This document shows positions 43,957 through 55,239 of a stretch of 64,000 nt of DNA, piece by piece. This DNA comes from Gonocerus acuteangulatus (taxonomy: Eukaryota; Arthropoda; Insecta; Hemiptera; Coreidae). Each line of letters opens with the position of its first letter. The first letter of the stretch is position 1. The stretch spans positions 11,184,832 to 11,248,831 of the forward strand of contig OX328131.1 in the NCBI GenBank assembly GCA_946811695.1. The letters are read 5' to 3'. A model generated the notes under the pieces. It ran no database searches. It was not told the origin of the DNA and was given only the letters and a program-made list of their open reading frames with translations. The position numbers and the translations under genes were made by a program.

Positions 43957-44301
43957 TGACCATACTATCTCCCTAGTGTGTCAAATTACCTATACAGTAT
44001 CGGGGGTGAGGTTAGCTCAGTGGTAGAGCTTTCGAATAATGAAACCCGAGCGCGCAATAAAGATTATATCTTCTAGAGTCTTCGTTTGAGGGTTGGATTT
44101 GGGGTCCCAGATCGTCCCTAGTTTCATCCAGCATTTGATTAATTAATTAATAGGTACTATCAAAGGGAAAATCAAGGAGCCGGAGCATAGTCCAGGACCA
44201 CACTATCTCCCTAGAGTGTCGTATGGTGAAGAATCAGATGCTTCTACGGTATCTGCCCTCCTGGGCCTTTGTGGCCTTTACGGGACTGATTATTTTTTTT
44301 C
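43957..44301 (+). mobile_element. SINE B, chimeric/tandem copy
   Basis: A SINE B 3' piece (ACCATACTATCTCCCTAGTG, TACAGTATC) is fused to a new head, GGTGAGGTTAGCTCAGTGG. Body and tail follow, ending TTACGGGACTGATTATTTTT. The B-box region is degenerate. Confidence 0.65.
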
Positions 44302-44988
44302 TATTCAGTATCAGCCTCCCTTGAAGTCTATTACAGGTTTGATATAATTTTAATATTATTATTTATATTGTAATTGATCATACCATACAAAACATACCCA
44401 TTTATTTTAGTTGGTTCCTCTACTTTTTCTATAGTTCTATTTATAGTTTTAATAAATCATACAAGAATTTATATAAATTATATTTTTACTCTCGCTGATA
44501 TAATCTAAATATTTCTTTTCATATCATTCTGACCTTGGATTTTTTTTATGTTAATATAACTATTACAAATGCGCTTCTATTTATCTTGCAAGGAAAAATG
44601 GAACATCTTACTATTCATACATAGTCGATTTTTCTCGGAAAACAAAAAAGAAAGTAATAATTTTATTTTTTTTTAATTATAGGATAATTACCAAATGCTT
44701 TTTCGTCCTTTCTACGGTAAGATAACATAAAATATTTAATATTCATGGGAAATTCATATAATTGTTATTCTATTTACATTTTATTTTTTATTTAAATATT
44801 CATGAACTATTCTTGTGGTATGAATACTTCCATTTCATGAGTGACAACAGAAGTGATAATAGTTTTGTACCACATTACGGCGATTCTGGTGATAACAGTA
44901 TTATTAAATTGTTATTTGTGAATGGATGAGCCCTTTATAAATATATGGAAGGTAAGTTTTACAACATAGATCCCTTTATTTGCATATT
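44302..44988. other. AT-rich unassigned DNA
   Basis: No frame, repeat or TE terminus recognised. Confidence 0.4.
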
Positions 44989-45000
44989 ATCACACTTCTT

Positions 45001-45356
45001 TAAAAAAAAAAAAAATCAGTCCCGTAACAGGCCACGAGGGGCCCTGAGGGGCAGATACTATAGAGGTATCTGATTCATGACCATACGGCACACTAGGGAG
45101 ATAGTCTGGTCGGTACTATGCTCCGGCCGTCTGATTTTCCCCTTGGCTGCTTCGACTCCTAGAGTCATTAGCACCAACCAAGGTACCCATTATTAAATTA
45201 ATTAAAGGCTGGGTTGGCCTAGGGACGGTCAGGGAGGCCGGATCCAGCCCTTGAACGAAGACACTAGAAGAAAAAATCTTTTGTGCTTGCTCGGGATTTG
45301 AACTCAGGTCCTCCAGCATGAGTCCAGTGGTCTGCCACTGAGCTAACCTCGCCCCC
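45001..45356 (-). mobile_element. SINE B, full-length copy with 12-bp target duplication
   Basis: On the minus strand it runs GGGGGCGAGGTTAGCTCAGT, CCTGAGTTCAAATCCCGAG, CTTCGTTCAAGGGCTGG, AAAATCAGACGGCCGGAGC, TCATGAATCAGATACC, TTACGGGACTGA and a T run. ATCACACTTCTT repeats at 44989-45000 and 45357-45368. Confidence 0.85.
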
Positions 45357-45419
45357 ATCACACTTCTTACAAGTGGAGTTTGATAAAAAGATTCTTAAAT
45401 GTAAAAAAAAATATATATA

Positions 45420-45424
<5 letters not shown>

Positions 45425-45476
<52 letters not shown>
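45425..45476. repeat. (TA)n microsatellite
   Basis: Pure TA repeats. Confidence 0.95.
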
Positions 45477-45479
<3 letters not shown>

Positions 45480-45668
45480 TAACGTTATTTATAGATTGAT
45501 GTAAAGCCATGATCCGCTGTCCTTAGTGTGTTTTTTTTTAATTAGTTTCATAGTATGATCCAAATCCTATGTATAATTTATTCAGAAGGTAGATACGGTC
45601 GAGGTTCAGTAGTGAGGTTAATATTATTAATAAATTAGATTTGCTATTTAAAAATACGTCATATTTGC

Positions 45669-45702
45669 CAAGATTTCGGCTTGAGGTCCAAGCCTTCATC
45701 AA
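45669..45702 (-). ncRNA. hammerhead-like motif, partly decayed
   Basis: On the minus strand TTGATGA, GGCTTGGACCTCAAGCC (stem II), then GAAATCTTGG. It belongs to the 20232/60383 family but has lost the first C and the ACGT word. Confidence 0.4.
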
Positions 45703-45744
45703 GGGTGTATAGAAGCATGGACAGACTTAGTACTAATAGATGAT

Positions 45745-45757
45745 ATTATATATATAT

Positions 45758-45845
<88 letters not shown>

Positions 45846-45860
45846 CATACATACGTACAA
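45745..45860. repeat. (TA)n / TACA microsatellite
   Basis: TA repeats with CA interruptions that produce a spurious Tyr/Ile-rich frame. Confidence 0.95.
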
Positions 45861-46344
45861 TTATGAAACAAAACGGTGTCTGGCCATCACCAGAACTAAC
45901 TCTGTTTATGTGCCATAATAAGGCTTTAAGAGAATTCGCTGAGCAGCTTTACATGGCAATGGGAAGATTGAATCCCTATTACAAATAAAATGTGATATTA
46001 AGCATTTTATGTGGTAATACTAAAATTTATTTTTTTCTACTTTTACCATCATCAGTTGATCATTCATTTATTCTTTATTATTCATGTTTTTGTTTTACTT
46101 CATTTTATATTCTGTTCTTCTGTTAATTTTTCTCCACTTGTTGTATTTTGTATAGTTTTAATTTTTAAACTTTTAAATTTTAACTAAAACTAATAATATG
46201 TTTAAAAAACAAAACAAAATATGTTAATATACAAATGCAAGTGGTATGCTGTTTATTGCATGAGACTTGCAGACAAAAAAATAAACTCCCTTCTTGCTGG
46301 GCTACTGTAAGGAGAAAACAATTAAAAAAAAAAAAGTACGTACA

Positions 46345-46349
46345 TATAT

Positions 46350-46411
<62 letters not shown>

Positions 46412-46584
46412 TTTTTTACGGCGCAACGACATCTGGGCCATTAGCGCCATCCATTCATGGTGAAGCAAGGAATTTTCTTAACCGACCCTAAAAAAAGAGA
46501 AATATTCCCGCTGCAGGTGGGAATCGAACCCACTATTTCCCTCATGAAAATCCAAGGCGTTAACCACTAGACCACGAGGAGACG
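46345..46584 (-). mobile_element. (TA)n tract and SINE A, full copy with tRNA-Glu-like head
   Basis: The SINE occupies 46411-46584 (minus): CTCGTGGTCTAGTGGTTAAC (A box), GGATTTTCATG (anticodon-region TTC), GTGGGTTCGATTCCCACC (B box), then the body and GGCGCTAATGGCCCAGATGT...GCGCCGTAAAAAAT. The head is the closest in this window to a tRNA-Glu gene. The lack of an acceptor-stem partner and the attached tail show a SINE. (TA)n occupies 46345-46409. Confidence 0.8.
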
Positions 46585-47149
46585 CTCCTCTCTTAGTTTT
46601 ACTGTTTAGTGATATTTTGTTAAATATACACTGTTTATTTAATTTTATGTAATTAGAATAAGAGTTTACTTTTTGTATGTAAATAGAATTCGATATTTTT
46701 TTTTTTTATTTCATTGCTACGATTAATTTATTACGAGAAAAATATCCCAGAATAATACAGTTTTTTTTTTTTGGTTTTATTTATTCATTAAAAAAATACA
46801 ATTTGCTACAAAACCACAATGTTTACTATGTTGTACTCCAATTCGATTACACAGCTAAAATGTTGAATGCCTTTTAGAAGTACCCCGAGCACCCTTGAGG
46901 GCCTTCTTGAAACATTCATAGCTCCCATCCAGAGCTAGAGAGCTAATGGGATGCTTAAACTCGCGTTACGTCATAGGGTTGCGTAATCCCTGCTAATTGT
47001 CTTTAACTCCTCGACAATAGGCAGAATCTCCGTAGGTTTTCTTGCTTGAGTTCGATTCCTCAACAGGAAGATGTGAAATCATTATCCTCCATCTATAATC
47101 TGATTCAGGTTCAAGAAAAATATATATATGGAATAAAAATACATATAAA
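46585..47149. other. mostly unassigned DNA
   Basis: TTGAGTTCGATTCCTCAAC at about 47046 is B-box-like and may mark a decayed tRNA-derived SINE on the plus strand. T runs occur at 46701-46709 and 46764-46774. Confidence 0.35.
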
Positions 47150-47795
47150 TATTTAAAAAAAATAGTAAAATTAAAAAAAAAAATTGTAAATATGAAAAAT
47201 ATTAATAAAGCTTTATTTACAATATTTACATAGTATCATACATAAGTGTTTATAACATGTACAATAAACATGTTCTTGCTAATTTATATCAAATTATTTG
47301 ATTTTTATAGTTTTGTATTTTTTTGGGAAAAATTTCAAAAAAAACCCAGAACATTTTAAATACTAAGTTGAATTACATTACATTGTGCCTGTCAAGTAAA
47401 ATGTGTTTAGTTCGTCTGTGTACGTATCTAGTTAGTGATTTTTTGTCGTAGTCACCTATGTTTGCTATGTGTGGATTAATGGAATGTTACTTGTCCAAAA
47501 AACTTGTCAGTAAGTTTGTATATGTAGTCTGTTATTGTAGCTATTTCTAGTTCTTCGTGCATGTGTGTGATCTTTGTGTATCTTGGATAATTGTTGATTA
47601 TTCGGAGGCAGCAGTTTTGTATAATTTGTAGTTTTTTGTAGTTTGTAGTTGATGTGCAGCTCCATACTGGGCAGGCATAACAAAGGACTGGGCGGATGAC
47701 ACTCTTGTAGATAATCATTTTATTTTGCGGATTTAGTTTTGAATTTCTATTAAAATAAGGATAAATTTTATAAAGTAGATTTTTAGCAGCTTCGG
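47150..47795 (-). pseudogene. Jockey-type LINE: RT C-terminus, 3' UTR and poly(A) signal
   Basis: On the minus strand the frame enters with LLYKIYPYFNRNSKLNPQNK, then IIYKSVIRPVLCYACPVW, IIQNCCLRIINNYPRYTKI, MHEELEIATITDYIYKLTDK and FF. A stop at about 47476 is a one-base slip. In the neighbouring frame the sequence continues with a typical tail (IANIGDY..., RTKHILL) to a stop at 47373-47375. The Y-IRPVL-Y-CPVW and Q---LR-I-N-PRYT motifs identify the Jockey group. A 3' UTR of about 200 bp with AATAAAG follows. Upstream RT domains are absent (5' truncation). Confidence 0.85.
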
Positions 47796-48339
47796 TTTTA
47801 TAAAAATATTATATACCTTATTGGATACATCACAGAGGATTGTAATATATAGACAATATAAGAAAAAAGTTCCGATCCACTCCATCCTGTCACAACTTTG
47901 CTCTTGAAAACACTATGATACTGTTTTACATTTTTCTACCTCCTTTTAGAAAAATACTCCTATGACAGTTAAGCTACAATCAATTAAAACGTTTGATAAA
48001 CAGATACAAAAACACGTTCAAAAGAGCAAAACTAACAATTTCGAAGTTTCAAGTCCTTATTTCTCCTATTGACAACGCCAAATCGAAAATTACATTAGAT
48101 CCTTATTTCTAGAGAATTTAGTAAGCTTTCTAATGGGCACCTTCCACTTACCACGATTTCCCTACCGTTTTCGAGATATTTTAGAAAATATGCGAAAATC
48201 CTAAAACATTTTACTCCTGTTAATAAAATATTTTATTTCTAGTACTTCCCTGACTACAAACGGAACCAAAAATTAACTATTTTAGATTACATGAAGTGCA
48301 AACATCTGGAACAAGTTTCAAGTATTTGTAACAATGTTT
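47796..48339. other. unassigned DNA, possibly body of Helitron-like family 2
   Basis: No coding frame. Phrases such as TTTCTAATGGGCACCTTCCA and CGTTTTCGAGATATTTTAG are typical of TE bodies, and this stretch leads directly into the element at 48340. Confidence 0.35.
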
Positions 48340-48738
48340 CTCGGAAACCGTTACATATATCGCTATGAAAATGGTTTCATTCCTTTTCCTATGTTATTGA
48401 ACCTATAAAGCGAGCACCTGTAAGCATATCAACTCGAAAACGTAAACGTTATTTTTTAGCGCGATTTTTGCCCCCAAAACCATGTTCCTGAGGACGGATT
48501 CTGTTGGTAAAAGAACTTGACCTTTCAAATTTCATGAGAGATTTTTGTGCCAAATTTCATCAAAATCGGACCATTTTCGAGCCGAGGAGAGCGCGAACAG
48601 ACAATTTGAACCATTGTTATATTCTGTGGGTTCTGAAACATGAACTGTTCAATTCGGCGGATTTTGTCATGAGATCAGCCTGATAAGCGGGTTTCCTCCC
48701 TATAAATATGGAAATATCGGGTTCCCCGCGGAGGAACC
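48340..48738 (+). mobile_element. Helitron-like family 2, 3' end
   Basis: Collinear with 24100-24537. It ends with GGTTCCCCGCGGAGGAACC, a 6-bp-stem hairpin, then GCGCTAA|T. CTAA followed by T 3 bp after a hairpin is the classic Helitron 3' end. The shared GTCATGAGATCA-CCT-ATA block also links it to the family at 33201/37036/60583. The 5' end is not located. Confidence 0.5.
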
Positions 48739-49260
48739 GCGCTAATAATCAATAAATAAGGATTAGGGGGAAAAATATAAAAGGATTCATACAAAATGCA
48801 CAAACAACGCGCGACATAACGAAATCGGGCAATTGTAATCTTAAAGTTGTTTGCCCTAAAATCTTAAATCAACATACAAAACTCATATCAAAATCTTGTT
48901 CACCCATAATCATAACTTTCATAGAAATATCATGGAAACATTAATCCGCTAAAATGAAGCAATTCCTATAACTGGTGTTTTCCTCACCGATATTACAGAC
49001 CTATTCCTCTTCGCGGCCATGAAAGCAAGAACGCCTGGGAAAAATAAATTCCCCAATAGAATTGTATGTAGTTATTTACTCTGACATAAAATTAATTACA
49101 ATCCCGGCCATCTTGAAAACACAGACCCATTTCTTATTGTATAATTTTTCCCCCCGACTGTGTTTTCCACACTATGTTCCTGTGAAGGTCAAGTGTTTAA
49201 GCAAACAGCTACTGTCAGTGTCCGTCAGGATGTGCTGCTAGATTCTAAGCACTTGTTACT
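48739..49260. other. unassigned DNA
   Basis: No repeats or TE termini. A 43-codon ATG frame at 49261-49392 runs into the (CT)n tract; I could not connect it to a gene. Confidence 0.3.
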
Positions 49261-49403
49261 ATGGCTATCTATTCCGTGTCACTAGATGCTGTCACTGTTG
49301 AAAAGATATTTCGATATGTTTTCGATAAGTTCTACATCTTCAGGGATGAGATACAGAAGATTTGCCTACAATTTGCGCATACTCTCAAGGTTGTATTAAA
49401 CAC

Positions 49404-49504
<101 letters not shown>

Positions 49505-49565
49505 TAGGAGGCATGGGGTCATTAAAGCAGTCTTCCTTTATTATACTACTTTATTTATTCGGCCC

Positions 49566-49602
49566 GACATGTTTCGTGCGTCTTTTCTTCGCACCTCTTC
49601 AG
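49566..49602 (-). ncRNA. hammerhead-like motif, left arm, stem III word ACATGT
   Basis: On the minus strand CTGAAGA, an extra G, stem II GTGCG...CGCAC, then GAAACATGTC. GCCC before the core and GGGC after it can form stem I. The self-complementary stem III word is six bases (ACATGT). Confidence 0.7.
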
Positions 49603-49707
49603 GGGCAGTTCTTGCTAGGAAGTCCTCTCGCACTAATACTGTCAGTATTAAGCCGGACTCCAGAGGGAGTACATGGTAACGAGAGGACTTCCTAGGAAGA
49701 AGTGCCC

Positions 49708-49744
49708 CTGAAGAGGTGCGAAGAAAAGACGCACGAAACATGTC
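49708..49744 (+). ncRNA. hammerhead-like motif, right arm, stem III word ACATGT
   Basis: Identical in layout to the left arm: CTGAAGA, GTGCG/CGCAC, GAAACATGTC, with flanking CCC and GGG for stem I. Both arms are intact here, unlike most other pairs in this window. Confidence 0.7.
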
Positions 49745-49797
49745 GGGCCGAATAAATAAAGTATAATAAAGGAAGACTGCTTTAATGACCCCATGCC

Positions 49798-50106
49798 TCC
49801 ACGAGGGCCCTGAGGGGCAGATACTATGGAGGTATCTGATTCATGACCATACGGCACACTAGAGAGATAGTGTGGTCAGTACTATGCTCCGGCCGCCTGG
49901 TTTTCCCCTTGGCTGATTCGACTGCTAGAGTCATCAGCACCCAAGGTACCCATTATTAAATTAATTAAAGGCTTGGTTGGCCTAGGGACGGTCAGGGAGC
50001 CCGAATTCAACCCATGAACGAAGACATTAGGAGGAAAAAATCTTTAGTGCTTGCTCGGTCCTCCAACTTATTAGTCCATTGCTCTACCACTGAGCTAACC
50101 TCGCCC

Positions 50107-50107
<1 letters not shown>
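49798..50107 (-). mobile_element. SINE B, 3'-truncated by or joined to the mini-PLE
   Basis: On the minus strand the head GAGGTTAGCTCAGTGGTAG is intact. Part of the B-box region is deleted (GGACCGAGCAAGC). The body continues to GGGCCCTCG, where the palindromic element begins. The 5' side abuts (TA)n. Confidence 0.75.

Positions 50108-50174
<67 letters not shown>
50108..50174. repeat. (TA)n microsatellite
   Basis: TA repeats directly following the SINE B 5' end. Confidence 0.95.
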
Positions 50175-50176
<2 letters not shown>

Positions 50177-50667
50177 GTCATTATTACGAACATAGTATTT
50201 GAACTAATTATTTGATTCAGTTGCCTGTTATTTTTTATGCTACCATGTTTTTAAATCGTTATAGGTTATATTGTATTAAAAAATGAATGTGTTATATTGT
50301 TGCGTTCGTAAGCTGCCAGATATGCACTCCAAAAACTATGTTGATCTTATTACTGCTATTCATATTGAGAATATGTAATCATTATGGGCTAGTGTTAAAA
50401 GGAGAAATTAGCTGTAATGTGCAACCTGTGAATTCTGTAATATTAATATTATAAAGCATTTTTTTTTTTGCTTTTAAATATGAAATGATTACATTCAAAA
50501 TTCAGTTAATTTAGAATAAACTTTTTAAATAACTAATATTTGTTTTTATTTAAAAATTTTAGTTCTTTCTCGGGAAATTTTCAGGTGTCCAGTTGAAAAG
50601 AAGCCTAGTCCAAGAAACGTTTTAGGGGACAAAACAATGTTACGATTAAGAGTTTCATGGCCCTTTC

Positions 50668-50672
<5 letters not shown>
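50175..50672. other. unassigned DNA
   Basis: No frame, repeat or TE terminus recognised. Confidence 0.4.
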
Positions 50673-50743
<71 letters not shown>

Positions 50744-50810
50744 AGGGGATAGTTGATAGGCTAAGAAAAACAATCAAGTTTTTGGAAGAATCTATATTTT
50801 GGACGTCACA
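50673..50810 (-). mobile_element. (TA)n tract followed by a PLE-type terminus fragment
   Basis: After (TA)n (to 50738): CGGTGAGGGGATAGTTGATA, GGCTAAGAAAAACAATC, ATCTATATTTTGGACG. This is the mini-PLE lead-in order, with the hammerhead core lost after GACG. Confidence 0.5.
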
Positions 50811-51386
50811 CTGAACTCATGGTCATTCAATCGGTATTTTTGGTCTTTGACCATCCCCTAAGCTTTTATTGATTAAGAAAGCAGCAAAAAAGCCCGCCGA
50901 AAAGTGTAAACTACAGATTTTTCTGAAGATCTGAGCCGAATCCCAAATATTGATTGTGCTCTGAGATTTTTAATTCTACGATTCCGAAAGATCATGAATT
51001 CCTGCATATCTGTAAGGATAAGGTTATAAAAAAAAAAAAAGCCGCAGTAGAAGAACCTTTGAAATGATTCATCCAAGTGGATCATCAAAGTGGATTATTG
51101 TCATACACTTCTATAATGCAACTTCCCATCAACTTGTAGCTAATGCTTCCCTGCGTGGTTTTTGCCCACTATTATGTGAAGAAGCGATAACAGCACCTTG
51201 TGATCCAGTTGTTCTTGCAAGAGGGTTGTGTCCCGTTGCTATGGTTTCCGGTGCATTATGCACCCAGGAAGGCCTCATCTTATGCACCTTGCGGTCTTAG
51301 GAGTATGTTCATTGCAGGATGTTGTGTTGCAAATCCCTCGTTTTTTTAGCCTTTTTTTTTTTTTAGCCTAAGGGTGTCTTAACCGA
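50811..51386. other. unassigned DNA between PLE fragments
   Basis: Frames 50873-51088 (minus) and 51064-51300 (plus) have no recognisable motifs. The region may be the interior of a PLE, since 50739 and 51387-51440 (ACCGAATCCCAACTATG, TCACTTCGACGGTTAACTAT) look like its two opposite ends. Confidence 0.35.
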
Positions 51387-51701
51387 ATCCCAACTATGGC
51401 CTGACTGCTTATCACTTCGACGGTTAACTATCTAAACGTAATTTCGGGAGGAGCTTAGATAACATATTTCACATTTTACCGAGATGTTATAAATATTACT
51501 GTTCTCAATGGAGATGAAACCAACCATCATAGATGCCAAATCAAAGTTGACGACTAGAAATGTTGACGCTTCAGAACGCATAAGTCACTAATAAATAAGG
51601 CTATCAAGTGTATGTGTATGTGCATACTAATTCACACATCCACCGGCGGTCAGATGTATGAATTTGTTTGAGTGTAAACACATATTTCTGAAATACATAC
51701 A

Positions 51702-51708
<7 letters not shown>

Positions 51709-51759
<51 letters not shown>

Positions 51760-52031
51760 TCCTTGACATTGATTTGGCTGGATGTTGGTAGTACTGCATC
51801 AAATAGGAACACCAATATCTCCAGGTCTCCACCACAAATGATTTATTTTATTGTCAAAGCATGCTTCGTATTCTACAGCACCATCATCAGTGCTTCTACA
51901 GCATAGAAAAAACACAACGCACTGATGATGGGAGTTGTAGACTCCGAAAGCATGCTTTGACAATAAAATAAATAATTTGTGGTGGATAACTGGAGTTGTT
52001 GGTGTTCCTATTATATATATATATATATATA
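51709..52031. mobile_element. palindromic mini-PLE (AGCATGCT family) in (TA)n
   Basis: Arms at about 51802-51890 and 51922-52010 are inverted copies (AATAGGAACACCAATATC and its relative). An unpaired left tail of about 40 nt (CTTGACATTGATTTGGCTGG) precedes the left arm. (TA)n lies on both sides (51709-51758 and 52014-52031). A diverged single arm with tail is at 18077. Confidence 0.7.
51922..51957 (+). ncRNA. hammerhead-like motif, stem III word AGCATGCT
   Basis: CTGATGA, TG, stem II GGAGT...ACTCC, then GAAAGCATGCTT. The stem III word is eight bases and self-complementary. T follows at the cleavage position, which obeys the not-G rule. The left-arm copy (51857-51890, minus) retains CTGATGA and GCATGC but has only GAA before the word and a poorer stem II. 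Confidence 0.65.
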
Positions 52032-52139
52032 ATATTAAGGAAAGTTTAAATAGGATCCCCTTGGAAATGAATGTCAAACGCATGCGTGGGCAAATTTCTG
52101 TTGTATTTTCTTCTTGTCATATCCAATATTTCTCGTAGG

Positions 52140-54560
52140 TCTGTTCGTAAGAAAACATTTTGCATACTTATTGACGGTCGTTGACTTTGGTAAAAAGATT
52201 AGCCAATAGGATCAATCAAGTATTGTAGGTTCTTAAAGAGAGAAATATTGGCAGTAGTCACAGGTGGGGTCAGTCAATAGGATCAAATATCCTTTGCTCG
52301 CGAGCAGACAGCCAACTACTTGACCTCAATAACTGCACTCATCAGAAACAAAACTTTCCTGAAAGAACAGATCTTAACAGAGCGAAATATTTGATCTTCA
52401 TATTGGCAGTCGTCAAAGGCGACGATACTTAATAGACTCGAACTGTTTTGTAGTTCTGTAAAAACTGGAATTTTTTACCTCAATATTGGCATTTTTCGCA
52501 AATAAAAGTAACCTACAGACTGAAATAGGTCTTGCAAACCTTTAGAGAGTAAAACATTTGACTATCTTATTAGCACTGGTCAGAAACAAGGATAGTCAAT
52601 AAACTCAACAATTGTCTTTTAGTACCCCAAAAAATGGAAATTGACTTCCATACTAGCAGTTATTTACAATATTGTCTTTTAGTACCCCAAAAAATGGAAA
52701 TTGACTTCCATACTAGCAGTTATTTACAATATTGTCTTTTAGTACCCCAAAAAATGGAAATTGACTTCCATACTAGCAGTTATTTACAATATTGTCTTTT
52801 AGTACCCCAAAAAATGGAAATTGACTTCCATACTAGCAGTTATTTACAATATTGTCTTTTAGTACCCCAAAAAATGGAAATTGACTTCCATACTGGCAGT
52901 TATTTACAATATTGTCTTTTAGTACCCCAAAAAATGGAAATTGACTTCCATACTAGCAGTTATTTACAATATTGTCTTTTAGTACCCCAAAAAATGGAAA
53001 TTGACTTCCATACTAGCAGTTATTTACAATATTGTCTTTTAGTACCCCAAAAAATGGAAATTGACTTCCATACTAGCAGTTATTTACAATATTGTCTTTT
53101 AGTACCCCAAAAAATGGAAATTGACTTCCATACTAGCAGTTATTTACAATATTGTCTTTTAGTACCCCAAAAAATGGAAATTGACTTCCATACTAGCAGT
53201 TATTTACAATATTGTCTTTTAGTACCCCAAAAAATGGAAATTGACTTCCATACTAGCAGTTATTTACAATATTGTCTTTTAGTACCCCAAAAAATGGAAA
53301 TTGACTTCCATACTAGCAGTTATTTACAATATTGTCTTTTAGTACCCCAAAAAATGGAAATTGACTTCCATACTAGCAGTTATTTACAATATTGTCTTTT
53401 AGTACCCCAAAAAATGGAAATTGACTTCCATACTAGCAGTTATTTACAATATGTTCGTCAATATAATCGAATATGCTCAGCACACCTATAGATTTCGAAA
53501 TATTTGAATATTAGCATTCGTCAAATACGAGAACTGTAAATAAACTCAACTATTGACTCGCCGTTCTCTTAAAAGTGGAATTTTTGACCTCAATATTGGC
53601 ATTTATGGCATACGATATTAACCAATAGCATGAAATATGCCTTGTAGACTATTTAAGAGCAAATTATTTGACTTACATATTGGCACTCGTCAAGAAGGAG
53701 GGTAGTCACGTTTGCGAAAAGTAAAATATTTGACCTGCATATTGGCACTGGTCACGAAACTAGAATATTCCATAAAATCAAATATATCTAGGAACAATAA
53801 TATAATTCTTATCGTCCATTTTAAAAGATTTCTGAATTTATATTCTACATTTTGAGTGGAAAATATTTTTTCGATACAATTTTCTACTAAATAGCCTTTG
53901 AAATCTTAAAACAACTTAAGAAGACAAATATTTTGACATTATGATTGTCTCTTGTCTGAGAAAAGGATAGTCAATAAGTTCGACACTTTCTTGTAGTTTT
54001 TTTAGTTGATGTGAAAATTGGCACTCTGCAAAACTAGGATAAACAATAAACTGGAAATTGTCTAGTATTTCTACTACTGAAACATTGGAATGTTTCATCA
54101 TATCCACTTCTACCGAAAGAATGAAGGATCTTAAAAGATCAAAATATTGGATTTTGCATAATGGTATGATAAACTGTAAATTGTCTTGTAGTCCAGCAAA
54201 AAAATTGCCTGTTTCACGTCAATATTGGCAGTAGTCACAAAACAATTTTTTTTTATGGTATATATATTTCCTTATTGATTATTACATCCTGTATATGAAT
54301 ACATCTGGTAATATGATATATGATACAATATGAAGGTTCTGTGCTGAAGGCCTCCCAACTCCATCCTCGATTAACGTCAGAAAGTCGCTCAGATGACGTT
54401 GAGAGGTGCCTACACAAGCTCCCTTCTGCTCCGACCAGTTCAAAATAATTAGTTAAGGTATTAAATAAGAAAGAATATAGTTTGTGTCATCGAAATATTT
54501 CACCTGCATATTGGTACTTAGACGGAAATCCAAAAAATTTAACCAAAATCTACTCCAAAG
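52140..54560. repeat. old degenerate satellite field
   Basis: Diverged modules recur outside the clean array: GACCTCAATATTGGCA-T, GGATAGTCAATAAACTC-AC, TTGTCTTGTAGT, AAAAGTGGAATTTTT. Examples are near 52410-52500, 53540-53620, 53930-54070 and 54170-54230. The spacing is of the order of 80-110 bp but irregular. Confidence 0.65.
52613..53452. repeat. 60-bp satellite, 14 nearly identical copies
   Basis: The unit is AGTACCCCAAAAAATGGAAA, TTGACTTCCATACTAGCAGT, TTATTTACAATATTGTCTTT plus T. I noticed one internal substitution (GGCAG for AGCAG in the fifth copy). As 60 is a multiple of 3 and one frame has no stop, a 285-codon frame appears, which I regard as spurious. Confidence 0.95.
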
Positions 54561-55022
54561 ACAATGGAATGCTTATAATCCATATTGAATATTGTCACAA
54601 AGAATATTTCGAAAATTATATTCTAAATTCCATGACAGAATAATTTTTGTTTATGCCAGTTAATATTAACACGCTTGTAGAATACTTGAACCAATCATTT
54701 CTATATCAGAGTGAGTAAAAAGCCATTCACTTAAGTGGCTAATTCGGAAGCGAAGTAAATCTACTGTTATCTTTCTTTTGCAATATTTGCCTCAAGGGCA
54801 ACAGGTAATAGTTTTTATAATTTATATTATTATTTTTTATGATAATTTATCATTATTTCACGTGGTAGCAATAACAGCTGTGACTCTGCAAGACGGTCTC
54901 TTCTTGCTTCTTTTCGAACATCTCCAATGTAATTTAAACATTATCTGTTTTTGTTTTTTTTTTTGTTTTACTTTATTTGTGTGTATATCTATCTATCTAT
55001 CTACACACACACACACATAGAA

Positions 55023-55054
<32 letters not shown>

Positions 55055-55100
55055 TCACACAAAACTAAAGCTCATAACTAATTTCACCACGGTGTTTCAG

Positions 55101-55204
55101 GTGCAGATGCTTCAGCAACAGATGAGCGTGCTAGCGGACAACCAGACTCACAGCGATGAACGCTACACCAGAGCGAAGCAAGATAATGCTACTCTACAAG
55201 CAAG
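55101..55204 (+). CDS. internal exon of a coiled-coil protein (possibly Rab11-FIP3/4, Nuf-like)
   Basis: A 104-bp exon lies between TTTCAG| (acceptor, pyrimidine-rich upstream) and CAAG|GTAAGC (donor). It starts in phase 0 and ends after two bases of a codon. The peptide VQMLQQQMSVLADNQTHSDE, then RYTRAKQDNATLQA, has heptad spacing (M/L, V/L, Y, A, L) typical of a parallel coiled coil. The DERY-RAK-EN-AL pattern reminds me of class II Rab11-interacting proteins, which act in recycling-endosome traffic and cytokinesis, but this is from memory of the family. Other coiled-coil proteins are possible. Composition differs clearly from the flanks, supporting a real exon. Confidence 0.65.
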
Positions 55205-55239
55205 GTAAGCAAGAATTAAGGCCTTTACATTAAAGCAAT

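Noticed and set aside
46411..46584. tRNA-Glu gene
   Set aside because: A and B boxes and a TTC anticodon-like triplet are present, but the acceptor stem does not close and a SINE body and tail follow. Copies at 8680 and 62914 have target duplications.
52634..53491. 285-codon open frame
   Set aside because: It is a perfect translation of the 60-bp satellite (unit divisible by 3, one frame stop-free). Each 20-residue unit is identical because the DNA is, and there is no start or splice context.
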